Position numbers and translations under genes: made by a program
Source: Clostridiales bacterium
GTDB taxonomy: Bacteria > Bacillota > Clostridia > Oscillospirales > CAG-272
Assembly: GCA_016281775.1 (NCBI GenBank)
Contig: JAEEJH010000034.1
Location: 1-51,502 of the forward strand
Reading direction: 5' to 3'
Length of the DNA: 51,502 nucleotides
The notes under the pieces: generated by a model
Database searches by the model: none
Told to the model about the DNA's origin: nothing
The model's input: the letters and a program-made list of their open reading frames with translations, nothing else
Shown: one piece after another, positions 34,378 to 44,332 of the stretch
Layout: every line of letters starts with the position of its first letter
How positions within the stretch are numbered: position 1 is the stretch's first letter

Positions 34378-35157
34378 ATGGGCAGACTGATGGGCGCTTA
34401 TGATATCGATGAAGATCACGATATCCCCGAACTGAATAAATGCCCCGACTGTCAGTCGTATTTCGAAGGTGAAAACTGTCCGATCTGCGGCAAACCCTGC
34501 CCCGAGAATATGAAAGCGGGCAACAGGCCTGCAGTCAAGGCGAAGAAAAAGAAGAGAAAAAGCGGCGATACGGGAAGAGTGACTTTCATCAGCTGGTATC
34601 ACTCCTGGTGGTTCATAATACTTATGATGATCATATTCCCGGTCGTCGGAATAATCCTTCTTATAACGAGTCCGCACGGCAAAGGAACCAAAGCGCTTCT
34701 TGTCGTCGCTCTTATCGTGATACTCCTGTTCAGATACGGCGGTACTTTGTATTACTATTTCAATTATATCTTCGAAAAACCCCCTGTTTACGTCAATACA
34801 GACATATCCGAAGCAGAATACAGAAGCAAATGTGAAAAAGCAGATCCGGAGACGCTTTTCAGATCTGCGGACGAGTACAAGGATAAATACGTCTGCGTGA
34901 CGCTAACCGTCACCGGAAGAGACACTTCGTTCAATGACGAGTATTATCCGACGTATTATATCTGTCAGCCTGCCGACAACGGCAACGTCACGTTTCTTGT
35001 AAGGAACTGCCTCGTTATGACGAAAAACTATATCGTCGGCGACACCGTTACGATATACGGAGAGTTCAAAGGCAATCAGACAGTATGGTCGGAAAAGTCA
35101 TCATACGATTTTCCGTGTATCTATATGGCGTACGCCGATATTGAGAAAGAACAATGA
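34378..35157 (+). CDS. Zinc-ribbon membrane protein with tRNA_anti-like (OB-fold) domain
   Basis: CPDCQSYFEGENCPICGKPC, two TM segments, DKYVCVTLTVTGRDTS...VGDTVTIYGEFKGNQTV. Confidence 0.6.
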   Translation: MGRLMGAYDIDEDHDIPELNKCPDCQSYFEGENCPICGKPCPENMKAGNRPAVKAKKKKRKSGDTGRVTFISWYHSWWFIILMMIIFPVVGIILLITSPHGKGTKALLVVALIVILLFRYGGTLYYYFNYIFEKPPVYVNTDISEAEYRSKCEKADPETLFRSADEYKDKYVCVTLTVTGRDTSFNDEYYPTYYICQPADNGNVTFLVRNCLVMTKNYIVGDTVTIYGEFKGNQTVWSEKSSYDFPCIYMAYADIEKEQ

Positions 35158-35726
35158 ATGCTTTAACGATTATCGGGCAGGTCGTCGGTTTTGTCGCTGC
35201 GGCGCTGATGATACTGTCGTTCCAGTTCAAAGAAAACAAAAAACTGTTCATATGCCAGGTGCTGTCCACATCGCTGTTTTCGCTTCATTATCTGCTTCTT
35301 GCGCTCGGCGGCAACACGAACGCGTTCTCGGGTATGGCGCAGAACGTAGGCGGTCTGCTTATAAGGATAGTAATGCTTTTGCAGCAGAAGTACAAATGGG
35401 CAAAAAGTCCGGTCACGATGTCGGTATTATGCACTTACTGCGCCGTTATGGCTGCTCTGACGTATACAGGCAATCCGATCGCTTTATTGCCTACGGTCGG
35501 GAATATCGTGCTTATCGGCGCGATGTGGACGAACGATCCCGATAAGATACGCATCGGTCAGTTTGCCGTCACAACGCCCTGCTGGCTTACTTATAATTTT
35601 ATCGCGTGGTCGATATCGGGTATCATAACCGAATCGTTCAATCTCGTTTCGATAGGCATTTACTATATCAGACAGGCTATAAAAAAGAAAAATGAAAAGA
35701 AGGTTGAAGAAAATGCAGAACCGTAA
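35154..35726 (+). CDS. YgjV family membrane protein
   Basis: IIGQVVGFVAAALMILSFQFKENKKLFICQVLSTSLFSLHYLLLALGGNTNAF; overlaps the upstream ORF by 4 bp. Confidence 0.75.
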   Translation: MNALTIIGQVVGFVAAALMILSFQFKENKKLFICQVLSTSLFSLHYLLLALGGNTNAFSGMAQNVGGLLIRIVMLLQQKYKWAKSPVTMSVLCTYCAVMAALTYTGNPIALLPTVGNIVLIGAMWTNDPDKIRIGQFAVTTPCWLTYNFIAWSISGIITESFNLVSIGIYYIRQAIKKKNEKKVEENAEP

Positions 35727-36636
35727 GATTACAGTTATCGGAAGCTACAATACCGACCTTACAGTAACGACGCCGCATCTGCCGGCTAACGGTGAATCGG
35801 TGCTCGGAACGTCGCTCGAATACAATCCCGGCGGTAAAGGTTCTAATCAGGCGGTCGCCGCGCACAAAGCGGGTGCCGACGTAACGCTGCTTGCAAAACT
35901 CGGCCGCGACAGTATGTCGAAGACGGGGCTTGATCTTTACGGTAAGATCGGACTCGACACGTCTCATATCGTATTCGACGAAAAAAACAATACCGGTGCG
36001 GCACTTATCGAGGTAGACGGGCAGAGCGGAGAAAACCGCATCATCGTTATACCCGGCTCGAATATGAATATTACAAAAGAAGACGTCGGATCCGTCGCGG
36101 AATGCATCAAAGATTCGGATATTCTTCTTATACAGCTTGAGATAAACGCGGACGCAATAAGAGAAGCCGTAAGGATCGCAAAAGAAAACGGTACGTCGGT
36201 CGTACTTAATCCGGCGCCTTATTCGGATCTTGCAAAAGAGCTGATAAAAGACGTCGATTTCATAACTCCGAATGAAACCGAAGCTTCGTTCATAACGGGT
36301 ATAAACGTGAACGGTGCGAAAGACGCTCCCGCCGCCGCCGGCAAAATGCTCGAAATGGGTGCGAAAAATGTGATAATAACTCTCGGTTCGCAGGGTTCGT
36401 ATTATAAAGGCGAATACGGAGAAATAATATTGCCGACGAGAAAAGTCAGACGCGTGGATACGACCGGAGCGGGCGACGCTTATAACGGAGCGTTCTGCTG
36501 CGCTCTGTCCGAAGGCAAAAGCGTTTACGACGCAATGCGTTTCGCCGACGCGTTCGCTTCGATCTCGGTCACGAGAAAAGGCGCGGCGTCATCGATGCCG
36601 ACGCGTGAAGAAGCCGAAACGTTTATGAATTCATAA
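35713..36636 (+). CDS. rbsK: Ribokinase (PfkB family)
   Basis: YNTDLTVTTPHLPANGESVLGTSLEYNPGGKGSNQAVAAHKAGADV; VDTTGAGDAYNGAF; start moved to the internal ATG. Confidence 0.87.
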   Translation: MQNRKITVIGSYNTDLTVTTPHLPANGESVLGTSLEYNPGGKGSNQAVAAHKAGADVTLLAKLGRDSMSKTGLDLYGKIGLDTSHIVFDEKNNTGAALIEVDGQSGENRIIVIPGSNMNITKEDVGSVAECIKDSDILLIQLEINADAIREAVRIAKENGTSVVLNPAPYSDLAKELIKDVDFITPNETEASFITGINVNGAKDAPAAAGKMLEMGAKNVIITLGSQGSYYKGEYGEIILPTRKVRRVDTTGAGDAYNGAFCCALSEGKSVYDAMRFADAFASISVTRKGAASSMPTREEAETFMNS

Positions 36637-36648
36637 CGGGGTATAATA

Positions 36649-39156
36649 ATGAAAACACTGCTCGCAATAGACGGCAACAGTATTCTGAACCGCGCATATT
36701 TCGGTATGAGACCGCTCACGACCAAAAGCGGCCTTTTTACCCACGCGGTCTTCGGTATGATAAATATAATCGACTCGCAGATAAAAGCCGTGTCTCCCGA
36801 TATGATCGCCGCGGCGTTCGACTTGAAAGCCCCTACTTTCCGTCATAAAATGTACGACGGATATAAGGCAACGCGCAAAGGTATGGATCCCGAGCTTGCG
36901 ATGCAGCTGCCTTATGCAAAAAAGGTACTCGACGCGATGGGCGTCACGGTCATCGAAAGAGAAGGCTATGAAGCCGACGACATCCTCGGCACGCTTGCCG
37001 CGATGGCAAACGAAGAACTGCGCGTATACGTTCTTACCGGCGACCGTGATTCGCTTCAGCTGATCACGCCTTATGCTACTGTTTTGCTCGCGTCGACCGG
37101 CGAGACAGTTGTATATGACAGAGATAAGTTTTTCGAAAAATACGGTATCGAACCGTCGGAATTCGTAGATGAAAAGGCTCTTATGGGAGACAGCTCCGAC
37201 AACATCCCCGGTGTTAAAGGCATAGGTCCCAAGACGGCGGGCGATCTTATCGCGAAATACAAAAACATCGACGCGCTCTACGAAGATATCGAAAATGCGC
37301 CGGTAGGCAAATCGGCGAAGCAGAAACTCGTCGACGGCAAAAAAGACGCATATCTTTCGCGTGAACTTGCAAGGATATATAAAGAAGTGCCGCTCGGCGT
37401 TACACTCAAAGAGATCGAAAGCAAAGAGCGTGACGGAAAAACTCTCTACGATCTTTTTACCGAACTTGAATTCTTCGCGTTCATAAAAAGGTATTCGCTT
37501 ACCGAAAGTGAAGCGGAAGAGCGCGTTGCGGCTTTTGAAAAGACGGATTCGCTGCCTGACTGTAAAGACAAAACGTTTTCTTTGTATTTCGGCGACCGTA
37601 TTTATCTGTACGACGGTGTAAACGGTTACGCTTACAGCGGAGAATGTGACGGAGATTTCTTTGTGCAGAACCGTTTCATACTTTCCGACAGTAAATCTGC
37701 TTTTTATAAAAACGAGAAGATCAACGCCGTTTTCGATACTTCCGTAGCGGCATACCTGATAAACTCTTCAGACGGCGATTATTCACCGGAAAAGCTTGCA
37801 AAAAGATATCTGTCAAGCTCGGGCGAAGCCGCGGAAGAAGAGACCGACCGTACGGTATGCAACGCATACACCGTAATATGCCGCGACATATTTAATTTAC
37901 AAAAGATTTTGGCGCAAAGGATTGAAGAAGAGGGCGTATCGCAGTTATACTACGGTACGGAGCTGCCGCTTTGCCGCGTTCTTTACGAAATGGAAAAGAC
38001 AGGCTTTACGGTCGATACCGACGGGCTGACCGCTTTCGGCGATGAGTTGAACAGAACGCTTGAAGCGATAAAGACAAGAGTATTCATGATGTGCGGCGAA
38101 GAGTTCAATATCAATTCGCCCAAACAGCTCGGTCACGTGCTTTTCGAAGTTTTGAAACTTCCATCGCAGAAAAAGACGAAGACGGGTTATTCGACAAACG
38201 CCGAAGTACTTGAAAAGCTTCGGCCTTACTCTCCGGTCATTGACGAAATACTGGAATACAGAGCAATATCGAAACTTATCGGCACCTACGTTGACGGAAT
38301 GATCAAAGTCTGCGACGAAAAAGGCGTTATTCATACGAGTTTCAATCAGACCGTGACGGCTACCGGCAGGCTTTCTTCTACGGAGCCGAATCTTCAGAAT
38401 ATACCCATCCGTACCGAGACGGGCAGACAGCTCAGAAGGTTTTTCATTGCCGGTTCGGCTGACAGAACGCTCGTGGACGCCGACTATTCACAGATCGAAC
38501 TGAGGATACTGGCGGCGATATCGGGCGACCAAACGATGATAAACGCGTTTGCAAACGGAACGGATATCCACACGCTGACCGCTTCTCAGGTTTTCGGCGT
38601 ACCGGTCGAAGATGTTACGAAAGAGATGAGAAAACGCGCCAAAGCCGTTAATTTCGGCATCGTCTACGGCATCGGCGCTTATTCGCTCTCTCAGGATATA
38701 GGCGTAAGCGTAAAAGCGGCGGGGCAGTATATAGACAGCTATCTGAGCAAATATCCCGCCGTCAACGAATATCTTGAGAATATCAAAAAGCAGGCGAAGC
38801 GCGACGGATACGTCAAAACTCTTTTCGGACGCAGAAGATATATCCCCGAGCTTTTCTCGGCAAAAAAGCCGGAGCAGGCTTTCGGAGAACGCGTCGCCAT
38901 GAACAGCCCGATACAGGGTACGGCGGCCGATATTATAAAAATTGCGATGGTAAACACGAACAGAGCTCTTAAAGAGAGCGGTCTGCCCGCAAAACTGATC
39001 CTTCAGGTACACGATGAACTGATCGTCGAGACGGATAAAAGCTGTGTCGACGAGGTAAAGGCTCTTCTCGTATCTGAAATGGAAAACGCGGTAAAGCTGA
39101 ACGTCAGACTGAGCGTTGAAGCGACGGACGGAGAAACCTGGTATAAATGCAAATAA
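36649..39156 (+). CDS. polA: DNA polymerase I
   Basis: 5' nuclease domain MGDSSDNIPGVKGIGPKTA; polymerase motifs DYSQIELRILA, RAKAVNFGIVYG, QVHDELIVE. Confidence 0.96.
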   Translation: MKTLLAIDGNSILNRAYFGMRPLTTKSGLFTHAVFGMINIIDSQIKAVSPDMIAAAFDLKAPTFRHKMYDGYKATRKGMDPELAMQLPYAKKVLDAMGVTVIEREGYEADDILGTLAAMANEELRVYVLTGDRDSLQLITPYATVLLASTGETVVYDRDKFFEKYGIEPSEFVDEKALMGDSSDNIPGVKGIGPKTAGDLIAKYKNIDALYEDIENAPVGKSAKQKLVDGKKDAYLSRELARIYKEVPLGVTLKEIESKERDGKTLYDLFTELEFFAFIKRYSLTESEAEERVAAFEKTDSLPDCKDKTFSLYFGDRIYLYDGVNGYAYSGECDGDFFVQNRFILSDSKSAFYKNEKINAVFDTSVAAYLINSSDGDYSPEKLAKRYLSSSGEAAEEETDRTVCNAYTVICRDIFNLQKILAQRIEEEGVSQLYYGTELPLCRVLYEMEKTGFTVDTDGLTAFGDELNRTLEAIKTRVFMMCGEEFNINSPKQLGHVLFEVLKLPSQKKTKTGYSTNAEVLEKLRPYSPVIDEILEYRAISKLIGTYVDGMIKVCDEKGVIHTSFNQTVTATGRLSSTEPNLQNIPIRTETGRQLRRFFIAGSADRTLVDADYSQIELRILAAISGDQTMINAFANGTDIHTLTASQVFGVPVEDVTKEMRKRAKAVNFGIVYGIGAYSLSQDIGVSVKAAGQYIDSYLSKYPAVNEYLENIKKQAKRDGYVKTLFGRRRYIPELFSAKKPEQAFGERVAMNSPIQGTAADIIKIAMVNTNRALKESGLPAKLILQVHDELIVETDKSCVDEVKALLVSEMENAVKLNVRLSVEATDGETWYKCK

Positions 39157-39166
39157 AGGAGAGATT

Positions 39167-40195
39167 ATGAGAGTTATAAAAACAGCGGCGATACTGCTTT
39201 TGACGGTATTCGCGGTCTGCTCGTTTTGCAGCTGCAGCCGGATCATGGGACTGCTCCCTAAAGAAGATCCCGACAGAACTGTTTCGTATACGAATGAAGA
39301 CTATCATTTCACCCTTACACACCCGGCGTATTTCAGCAAGACGGAGATAAAAGAGTCTGAGGAGAACGGTGACGAGATAAATATCAAACTGATCGCGTCC
39401 GACGATGATCTTATAGATATAGATATCAGGTATAAAAACGAAAACGGCGAAAGCTCACCGTCTTTATACGGATATATCACGCGAAACGGTTTTGACAAAG
39501 ACAGGATAATCCCGCTGACGACGAACAGTTTTGCATACGACGATAGAGAAGGCGAAGCGGCGGCGTATTTCATTTACGCCGCTACGAAGAGAATGATTTA
39601 CGTTATCTCTTACTCGCACAAAGAAAACAACGAGAAAGAACAGCTCGTCATAGATTCGCTTAATTTTTCGTTCGATTCATACGCGAACCTTCCGAAAAAC
39701 AACGCATTTCTTTCTGATCAGATAAAATTCGCGGGCAATCTGTTCAAACTGCGTTTTCTTGCGGAATCTGAAGCCGGATTCGACGTTGAACCCTACCGCA
39801 ACGAAGACGGCACGGCAAATTATATGTTCTGCCGTATGATCACGGTTTCGTCGAGATACTGTAAAGCCGTGTTCAACGTTCCGATGGCGCAGCGTTATCA
39901 ATATCTCGAATACGATAAGATAGATATTGAGGCTGATGCGGAGACTGTCATAAGTGAAATATGCCCCGGCTTTGAAGATATAGTTTATGGCGAATCAGAC
40001 GACCGTACCAACGGAACGATCATATACAAGATCATAACGTTTTACTGTAAATACAACGGAAAGACCGCCGTAGGCTCGCTGACGGTAGGTTTTAACGGAC
40101 TTTCATATTTTGAATACGTCAGCGTGATATGCGAAGACGCGACTGACGCTGAGTTAAGAAATTATACTGATATGATAGCTTCTTTCTGCATTTAG
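39167..40195 (+). CDS. Hypothetical lipoprotein
   Basis: RBS AAAGGAGAG; MRVIKTAAILLLTVFAVCSFCSCSRIMG lipobox; start moved from 39116. Confidence 0.6.
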   Translation: MRVIKTAAILLLTVFAVCSFCSCSRIMGLLPKEDPDRTVSYTNEDYHFTLTHPAYFSKTEIKESEENGDEINIKLIASDDDLIDIDIRYKNENGESSPSLYGYITRNGFDKDRIIPLTTNSFAYDDREGEAAAYFIYAATKRMIYVISYSHKENNEKEQLVIDSLNFSFDSYANLPKNNAFLSDQIKFAGNLFKLRFLAESEAGFDVEPYRNEDGTANYMFCRMITVSSRYCKAVFNVPMAQRYQYLEYDKIDIEADAETVISEICPGFEDIVYGESDDRTNGTIIYKIITFYCKYNGKTAVGSLTVGFNGLSYFEYVSVICEDATDAELRNYTDMIASFCI

Positions 40196-40292
40196 GTTGA
40201 CATTTTTGTGAAATAATAACAAAAAAACAATTATAAAATACATAATTTACTGCGAAATGCCGCTTTCGTCATAAAAAATACGAGAATCGGTA

Positions 40293-40321
40293 TTGACAAT
40301 TTATAAAAACGAATGTATAAT
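40293..40321 (+). promoter_or_regulatory. Consensus sigma-A promoter
   Basis: TTGACA, 17 nt, TATAAT. Confidence 0.8.
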
Positions 40322-40366
40322 AATAAAAAACCTGCAAAACAGCGGGAATATTAAATGGAGGAAATT

Positions 40367-41515
40367 ATGAAAAAAATTATCTCAGCGGTCATAGCTGTCG
40401 TAATGATTGCGGCTATGGTCACAACGTCGGCTTTTGCGGCTGATGCGGACAACTATGTTTCTCCCGGTAATATTATAGTTCCGTATATCGCAGAATCCAA
40501 CATTACGATCGACGGTACTCTTGAACAGGGCGAATGGTCCGAAACGAACAAGATACTGCTCAACGAGACAAACCTCGTACCGTGGGTAGGCGAATATGAA
40601 GGTCCGATAGAATTCTTCTATTCCTGGACTGACAACGGCCTTCTCATAGCTGCGAAAGTATCCGATCCGTACGTAACGTTCAACAGCGTAGGCGCCGGTG
40701 CAAACAACTCGAGATTCCAGCTCGCATTCGACCCCGCAGGTATAATCAAAGAAGATTACAACGGTCTGTTCTTCTCGTTCTGCCTTGACGATCCGGAAGA
40801 AAGCTCGAACGTAAATGCTTACAAGCATAACTGGGAATCTTCTGCAGACGCCTGCACGTACATCGATCCTGAAGAAGAAGAGCATTTCAACGGCAAATAT
40901 TCTCTTAATAAAGATGACGAAGGCAATCTGCTCGGCTTCAATATGGAAGTTCTGCTTCCTTGGACGCTCATAGCAACTCCCGATAGAGACATCGACCTCG
41001 ACCTTGACCGTGACGACGCCATTCTGCTCACCTCCTTCAACCCGAAGGATGAAAACAGAGCCAGAGCGTTCCTTACCGCTAAGATCTGCTACGTCGGTTT
41101 TGACGCAGCCGGCGCTCTTTACGCAGCAGGTACGTTCACCGATGCCGATACGTCCGACTGGAACACGAGTTCTTATGACGTCGTTCTGTTCCTCGCTGCC
41201 GAAGGTCAGACCGAACGCGAGACCGTAACGGAATACTTCACGCTCGAAGGCGAAGGCCAGGAAACCGAACCGAAAGAAACCGAACCCCCGAAGGAAACCG
41301 AACCTCCGAAGGAAACCGAACCTCCGAAGGAAACCGAGCCTCCGAAGGAAACCGAACCTCCGAAGGATACCACTCCGAAGGATACAAAACCGGTCGATAA
41401 ACCCGCTAAAAACGATGATAAACCGTTCCCGTGGTGGATAATCGTTGTTGCTGTAGTAGTCGTAGCGGCAGTAGTCGTCGGCATAATACTCGCAGGCAAA
41501 AAGAAAAAAAAGTAA
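40367..41515 (+). CDS. Surface protein: signal peptide, CBM9/DOMON-like domain, ETEPPK repeat stalk, C-terminal TM with poly-Lys
   Basis: MKKIISAVIAVVMIAAMVTTSAFA; NITIDGTLEQGEW; ETEPPKETEPPK; WWIIVVAVVVVAAVVVGIILAGKKKKK. Confidence 0.65.
   Translation: MKKIISAVIAVVMIAAMVTTSAFAADADNYVSPGNIIVPYIAESNITIDGTLEQGEWSETNKILLNETNLVPWVGEYEGPIEFFYSWTDNGLLIAAKVSDPYVTFNSVGAGANNSRFQLAFDPAGIIKEDYNGLFFSFCLDDPEESSNVNAYKHNWESSADACTYIDPEEEEHFNGKYSLNKDDEGNLLGFNMEVLLPWTLIATPDRDIDLDLDRDDAILLTSFNPKDENRARAFLTAKICYVGFDAAGALYAAGTFTDADTSDWNTSSYDVVLFLAAEGQTERETVTEYFTLEGEGQETEPKETEPPKETEPPKETEPPKETEPPKETEPPKDTTPKDTKPVDKPAKNDDKPFPWWIIVVAVVVVAAVVVGIILAGKKKKK
41261..41365 (+). repeat. 18-bp tandem repeat encoding ETEPPK
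   Basis: Unit gaaaccgaacctccgaag, about 5-6 near-identical copies. Confidence 0.9.
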
Positions 41516-41529
41516 TATAAATGCCAGAT

Positions 41530-41557
41530 AAAAAACCCGGAATTTTCCGGGTTTTTT
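41530..41557. terminator. Intrinsic terminator between convergent genes
   Basis: AAAAAACCCGGAA tt TTCCGGGTTTTTT. Confidence 0.8.
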
Positions 41558-41750
41558 ATATCTCTTCTTTTTCTTCGAGCGTCAGCTTTTTAACTCTGCG
41601 CGGTATCCGTTTGAGCGGGTCGTAGACGAAACGGGAACATTTATATGAGCATGAAACGATGCCTCGTTTGCTGCATAACATTTTATCCGGTTCATACGTC
41701 GGAGCCGCATGCTCGCAGTACATACAAAGTTTTTCATATTCGGGCTGCAT
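41556..41750 (-). CDS. Small cysteine-rich protein (putative metal-binding)
   Basis: MQPEYEKLCMYCEHAAPTYEPDKMLCSKRGIVSCSYKCSRFVYDPLKRIPRR; five Cys. Confidence 0.55.
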   Translation of the reverse strand: MQPEYEKLCMYCEHAAPTYEPDKMLCSKRGIVSCSYKCSRFVYDPLKRIPRRVKKLTLEEKEEI

Positions 41751-41805
41751 GATCTCACCTGCTTTCGACATAATGATACCACATCACAAAGTAAATGTCA
41801 AGACG

Positions 41806-42738
41806 TTAAGATAAAATAAACGGATACAGAGTATAACAAAGAAAGAACGATATGACGGACTGTATCAGTTTGCCGATAACGTAATAACCCGATCCGAGCT
41901 TTGCGTTTTCAGTCTCGGTCTTGACTTGCGCAAGTATACACAAGCCCGAAAAAGAACAGAGCATACATACTATAGACGCGGTCAGTCGGCTGCTGAATCC
42001 TAGCGAGCAGATCGACTTCAAACCTGAAGTTATCTCAAAGACAGAGCAAACGGTCACGGCGACGGTCTTGTACGGTATAATGTCTGTAACGATATTTGAT
42101 ACTGCCGAAAACATGATCACGAAACCGCAGATGACGACTGCCGAGTAAGCGCTCTTTGAGACTGCCGTTGAAAATGAGATCTTATTTTCGTTTTTATAAC
42201 GTGCGGACGCTTCGGGAGCTTTTCGACGTATCATAACTCCCCATATAAACGATGCGGCAAGCACGCATAAGTAACAAAATATACCTGTCAACGAAGAACC
42301 GAGAAGTGAGCCGACGCAGTTGATCATAAAAGCCGGCGTTGGGTTATTTGAATATGATATGAGTCTTTCCGCTTCGCTTTTGCCGATAAGACCGGTCCGG
42401 TACAACTCCGATGCGGCGTACGCTCCGGTCGGAAAACCGCCGACCGCGCCGAGCAGTATGACGCCGGCGCCATGTTCCGTGACGCCGAATAATCTGCCGA
42501 CGGTCTTACCGGCAAAACCCGAAGAAACGATCGCTCCGGATCCGATCAGAAGGCTTGCCGCAACTGAAAAAGGAAAGACGGAAACAAGAATAACGTCGCG
42601 GCATATAAGCAGACCTTCCGCGGCGCCGTCGCGGGCTTGATTTGAAAAAACGATCAGCGACAGAGCGAATACGATCGCAAAAATCATAACGGTCGCCGAA
42701 TGCAAACCGTGTAATTTATTTTTCAGCGCAGTAATCAT
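41806..42738 (-). CDS. YlbJ-like sporulation integral membrane protein (nucleoside-recognition/Gate domain)
   Basis: GAVGGFPTGAYAASELYRTGLIGKSEAERLISYSNNPTPAFMINCVGSLLG; polytopic. Confidence 0.75.
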   Translation of the reverse strand: MITALKNKLHGLHSATVMIFAIVFALSLIVFSNQARDGAAEGLLICRDVILVSVFPFSVAASLLIGSGAIVSSGFAGKTVGRLFGVTEHGAGVILLGAVGGFPTGAYAASELYRTGLIGKSEAERLISYSNNPTPAFMINCVGSLLGSSLTGIFCYLCVLAASFIWGVMIRRKAPEASARYKNENKISFSTAVSKSAYSAVVICGFVIMFSAVSNIVTDIIPYKTVAVTVCSVFEITSGLKSICSLGFSSRLTASIVCMLCSFSGLCILAQVKTETENAKLGSGYYVIGKLIQSVISFFLCYTLYPFILS

Positions 42739-42797
42739 ATTGCAAGCCTCCCGTAAATAGTATTTAGCAGATGAATAAAATATTACGGAGGGTCATA

Positions 42798-43091
42798 ATG
42801 AAAGATTTGAAGAACAGAAAAAGTATTTTTGATTTTCCGGTCGATACGTTTGAGAGAATGCCCGGCGTTTATATATACGGTATAAGCGAACTTTTGATCG
42901 ACGGCAGAGCGGAGCTGTGCGATTATTCAGACGCTTGCGTCATATTCGATCTTTTCTACAGAGGTCTCAAACTCAAAATCGAAGGATCGGGGCTGGCGAT
43001 CCGGTGCGCCGGCAAGGACGTAAGCGAAATAAACGGCAAAATACATAAGATCTCGTACATAAGAGGATCGATTCGCGATGAAGATAACTGA
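42798..43091 (+). CDS. yqfC: YqfC family sporulation protein
   Basis: GGAGGGTCATA RBS; FPVDTFERMPGVYIYGISELLIDGR; adjacent to yqfD. Confidence 0.75.
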   Translation: MKDLKNRKSIFDFPVDTFERMPGVYIYGISELLIDGRAELCDYSDACVIFDLFYRGLKLKIEGSGLAIRCAGKDVSEINGKIHKISYIRGSIRDEDN

Positions 43092-44247
43092 ATATCTACT
43101 CGGTTACGTCGTCTGCTGCGCCGGGACCGATAAAATACGCGCCTTGAATTATATGAACCGCCGGGGTATAGAGTATTACGACGCTAATGAAAAGGACGGC
43201 GCGCTTACATTCAAAATTCGAAGAAAAGACGCAAGAAAGAATCCCGATCTGTTAAAACTGTGTGCAAAGACGTACGAAAAAGGTCTTATTCACACGCTGA
43301 AAAAAAGAATTACCCGCCCGGGGCTTTTTATCGGATTGCTTTTGTTCGCGGCGGTTTTGTTTGTATCCGGTCTTTTCATTTGGGACGTGACGCTTACTAC
43401 CGGCGGATGCGAAGACGCCGCCAGAATAATCGGAGTGCTTGAAGAAAACGGGCTCAGGCGCGGCGCGCTGAAATCCGATATCGACAAAAAGAAACTTGAA
43501 AATATCGTTATGCTCTCGTGTCCCGACGTATCGTACGTATCTGTAAACGTAACGGGCAATACTGCATCGGTTCGGACGGACGAGCGCGTTATAAAAGAAC
43601 GCGCCGACGTTGACGGACCGTGCGATCTTGTCGCAAAAGAGGACGGATATATAATCAGATACGAGACTTATAAAGGTCAGGCCGTTTGCGAAGCGGGCAA
43701 ACCGGTAAAGCAGGGAGATCTGCTCATATCCGGGTTCGTCGAGACGAAACATCACGGATACGTGAAGGTACATTCAAGCGGAAAAGTTTATGCAGTCGTT
43801 AAGCGCAGCTATCTTGTAAAAGCAAACGCCGAATATAAGGAGAAATACTATAACGGTAACGAATATGAAACAGTGAGGGTAAGCGTGTTTTCAAACGAAT
43901 TCACAGTAAAAAACGGAAATCATACCGATAACTGCGACGTTTTCGAATCTAAAAAACAGGTATCGGTCGGTGGTTACGTGGATCTGCCGATCTTTATAAA
44001 TACGACTTTATTCAGAGAATACGATTACGTAACGGTCGAAAGAACAGACGAGCAGATCAAAGCCGAGCTCAAAAGGCTTTCGGATGAGCAGTTCAAAACA
44101 GTGACCGAGGGCTGTGAAGTTCGGTCTTCGTCCGAAACCGTCTATCAAAAAGACGGAGTATATTACCTTTACTGCGACGTCTGGTGCGTTGCAGATATTG
44201 CGAAAGAGTCGCCGATACGGCCAAATATTACCGAAAATAAGAAATAA
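43078..44247 (+). CDS. yqfD: Sporulation protein YqfD
   Basis: Single N-terminal TM region; ENGLRRGALKSDIDKKKLENIVMLSCPDVSYVSVNVTGN; DLVAKEDGYIIRYETYKGQAVCEAGKPVKQGDLLISG. Confidence 0.85.
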   Translation: MKITEYLLGYVVCCAGTDKIRALNYMNRRGIEYYDANEKDGALTFKIRRKDARKNPDLLKLCAKTYEKGLIHTLKKRITRPGLFIGLLLFAAVLFVSGLFIWDVTLTTGGCEDAARIIGVLEENGLRRGALKSDIDKKKLENIVMLSCPDVSYVSVNVTGNTASVRTDERVIKERADVDGPCDLVAKEDGYIIRYETYKGQAVCEAGKPVKQGDLLISGFVETKHHGYVKVHSSGKVYAVVKRSYLVKANAEYKEKYYNGNEYETVRVSVFSNEFTVKNGNHTDNCDVFESKKQVSVGGYVDLPIFINTTLFREYDYVTVERTDEQIKAELKRLSDEQFKTVTEGCEVRSSSETVYQKDGVYYLYCDVWCVADIAKESPIRPNITENKK

Positions 44248-44332
44248 ATTCGGAATTTGCTCTTGAAAAATCTGTTTGTATGTGATATTATATAAAATAA
44301 GATAATTATATTCATAAATCTCGGAAGGTAAT

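Noticed and set aside
36649-39156. Degenerate 3'-5' exonuclease region in PolA
   Set aside because: Common in Firmicute DNA polymerase I; not novel.
41261-41365. Possible CRISPR-like repeat array
   Set aside because: 18-bp units are directly contiguous, in frame and coding; no spacers and no cas genes.
41206-41499. 97-aa minus-strand ORF with SFGGSV repeats
   Set aside because: Antisense reading of the ETEPPK repeat.
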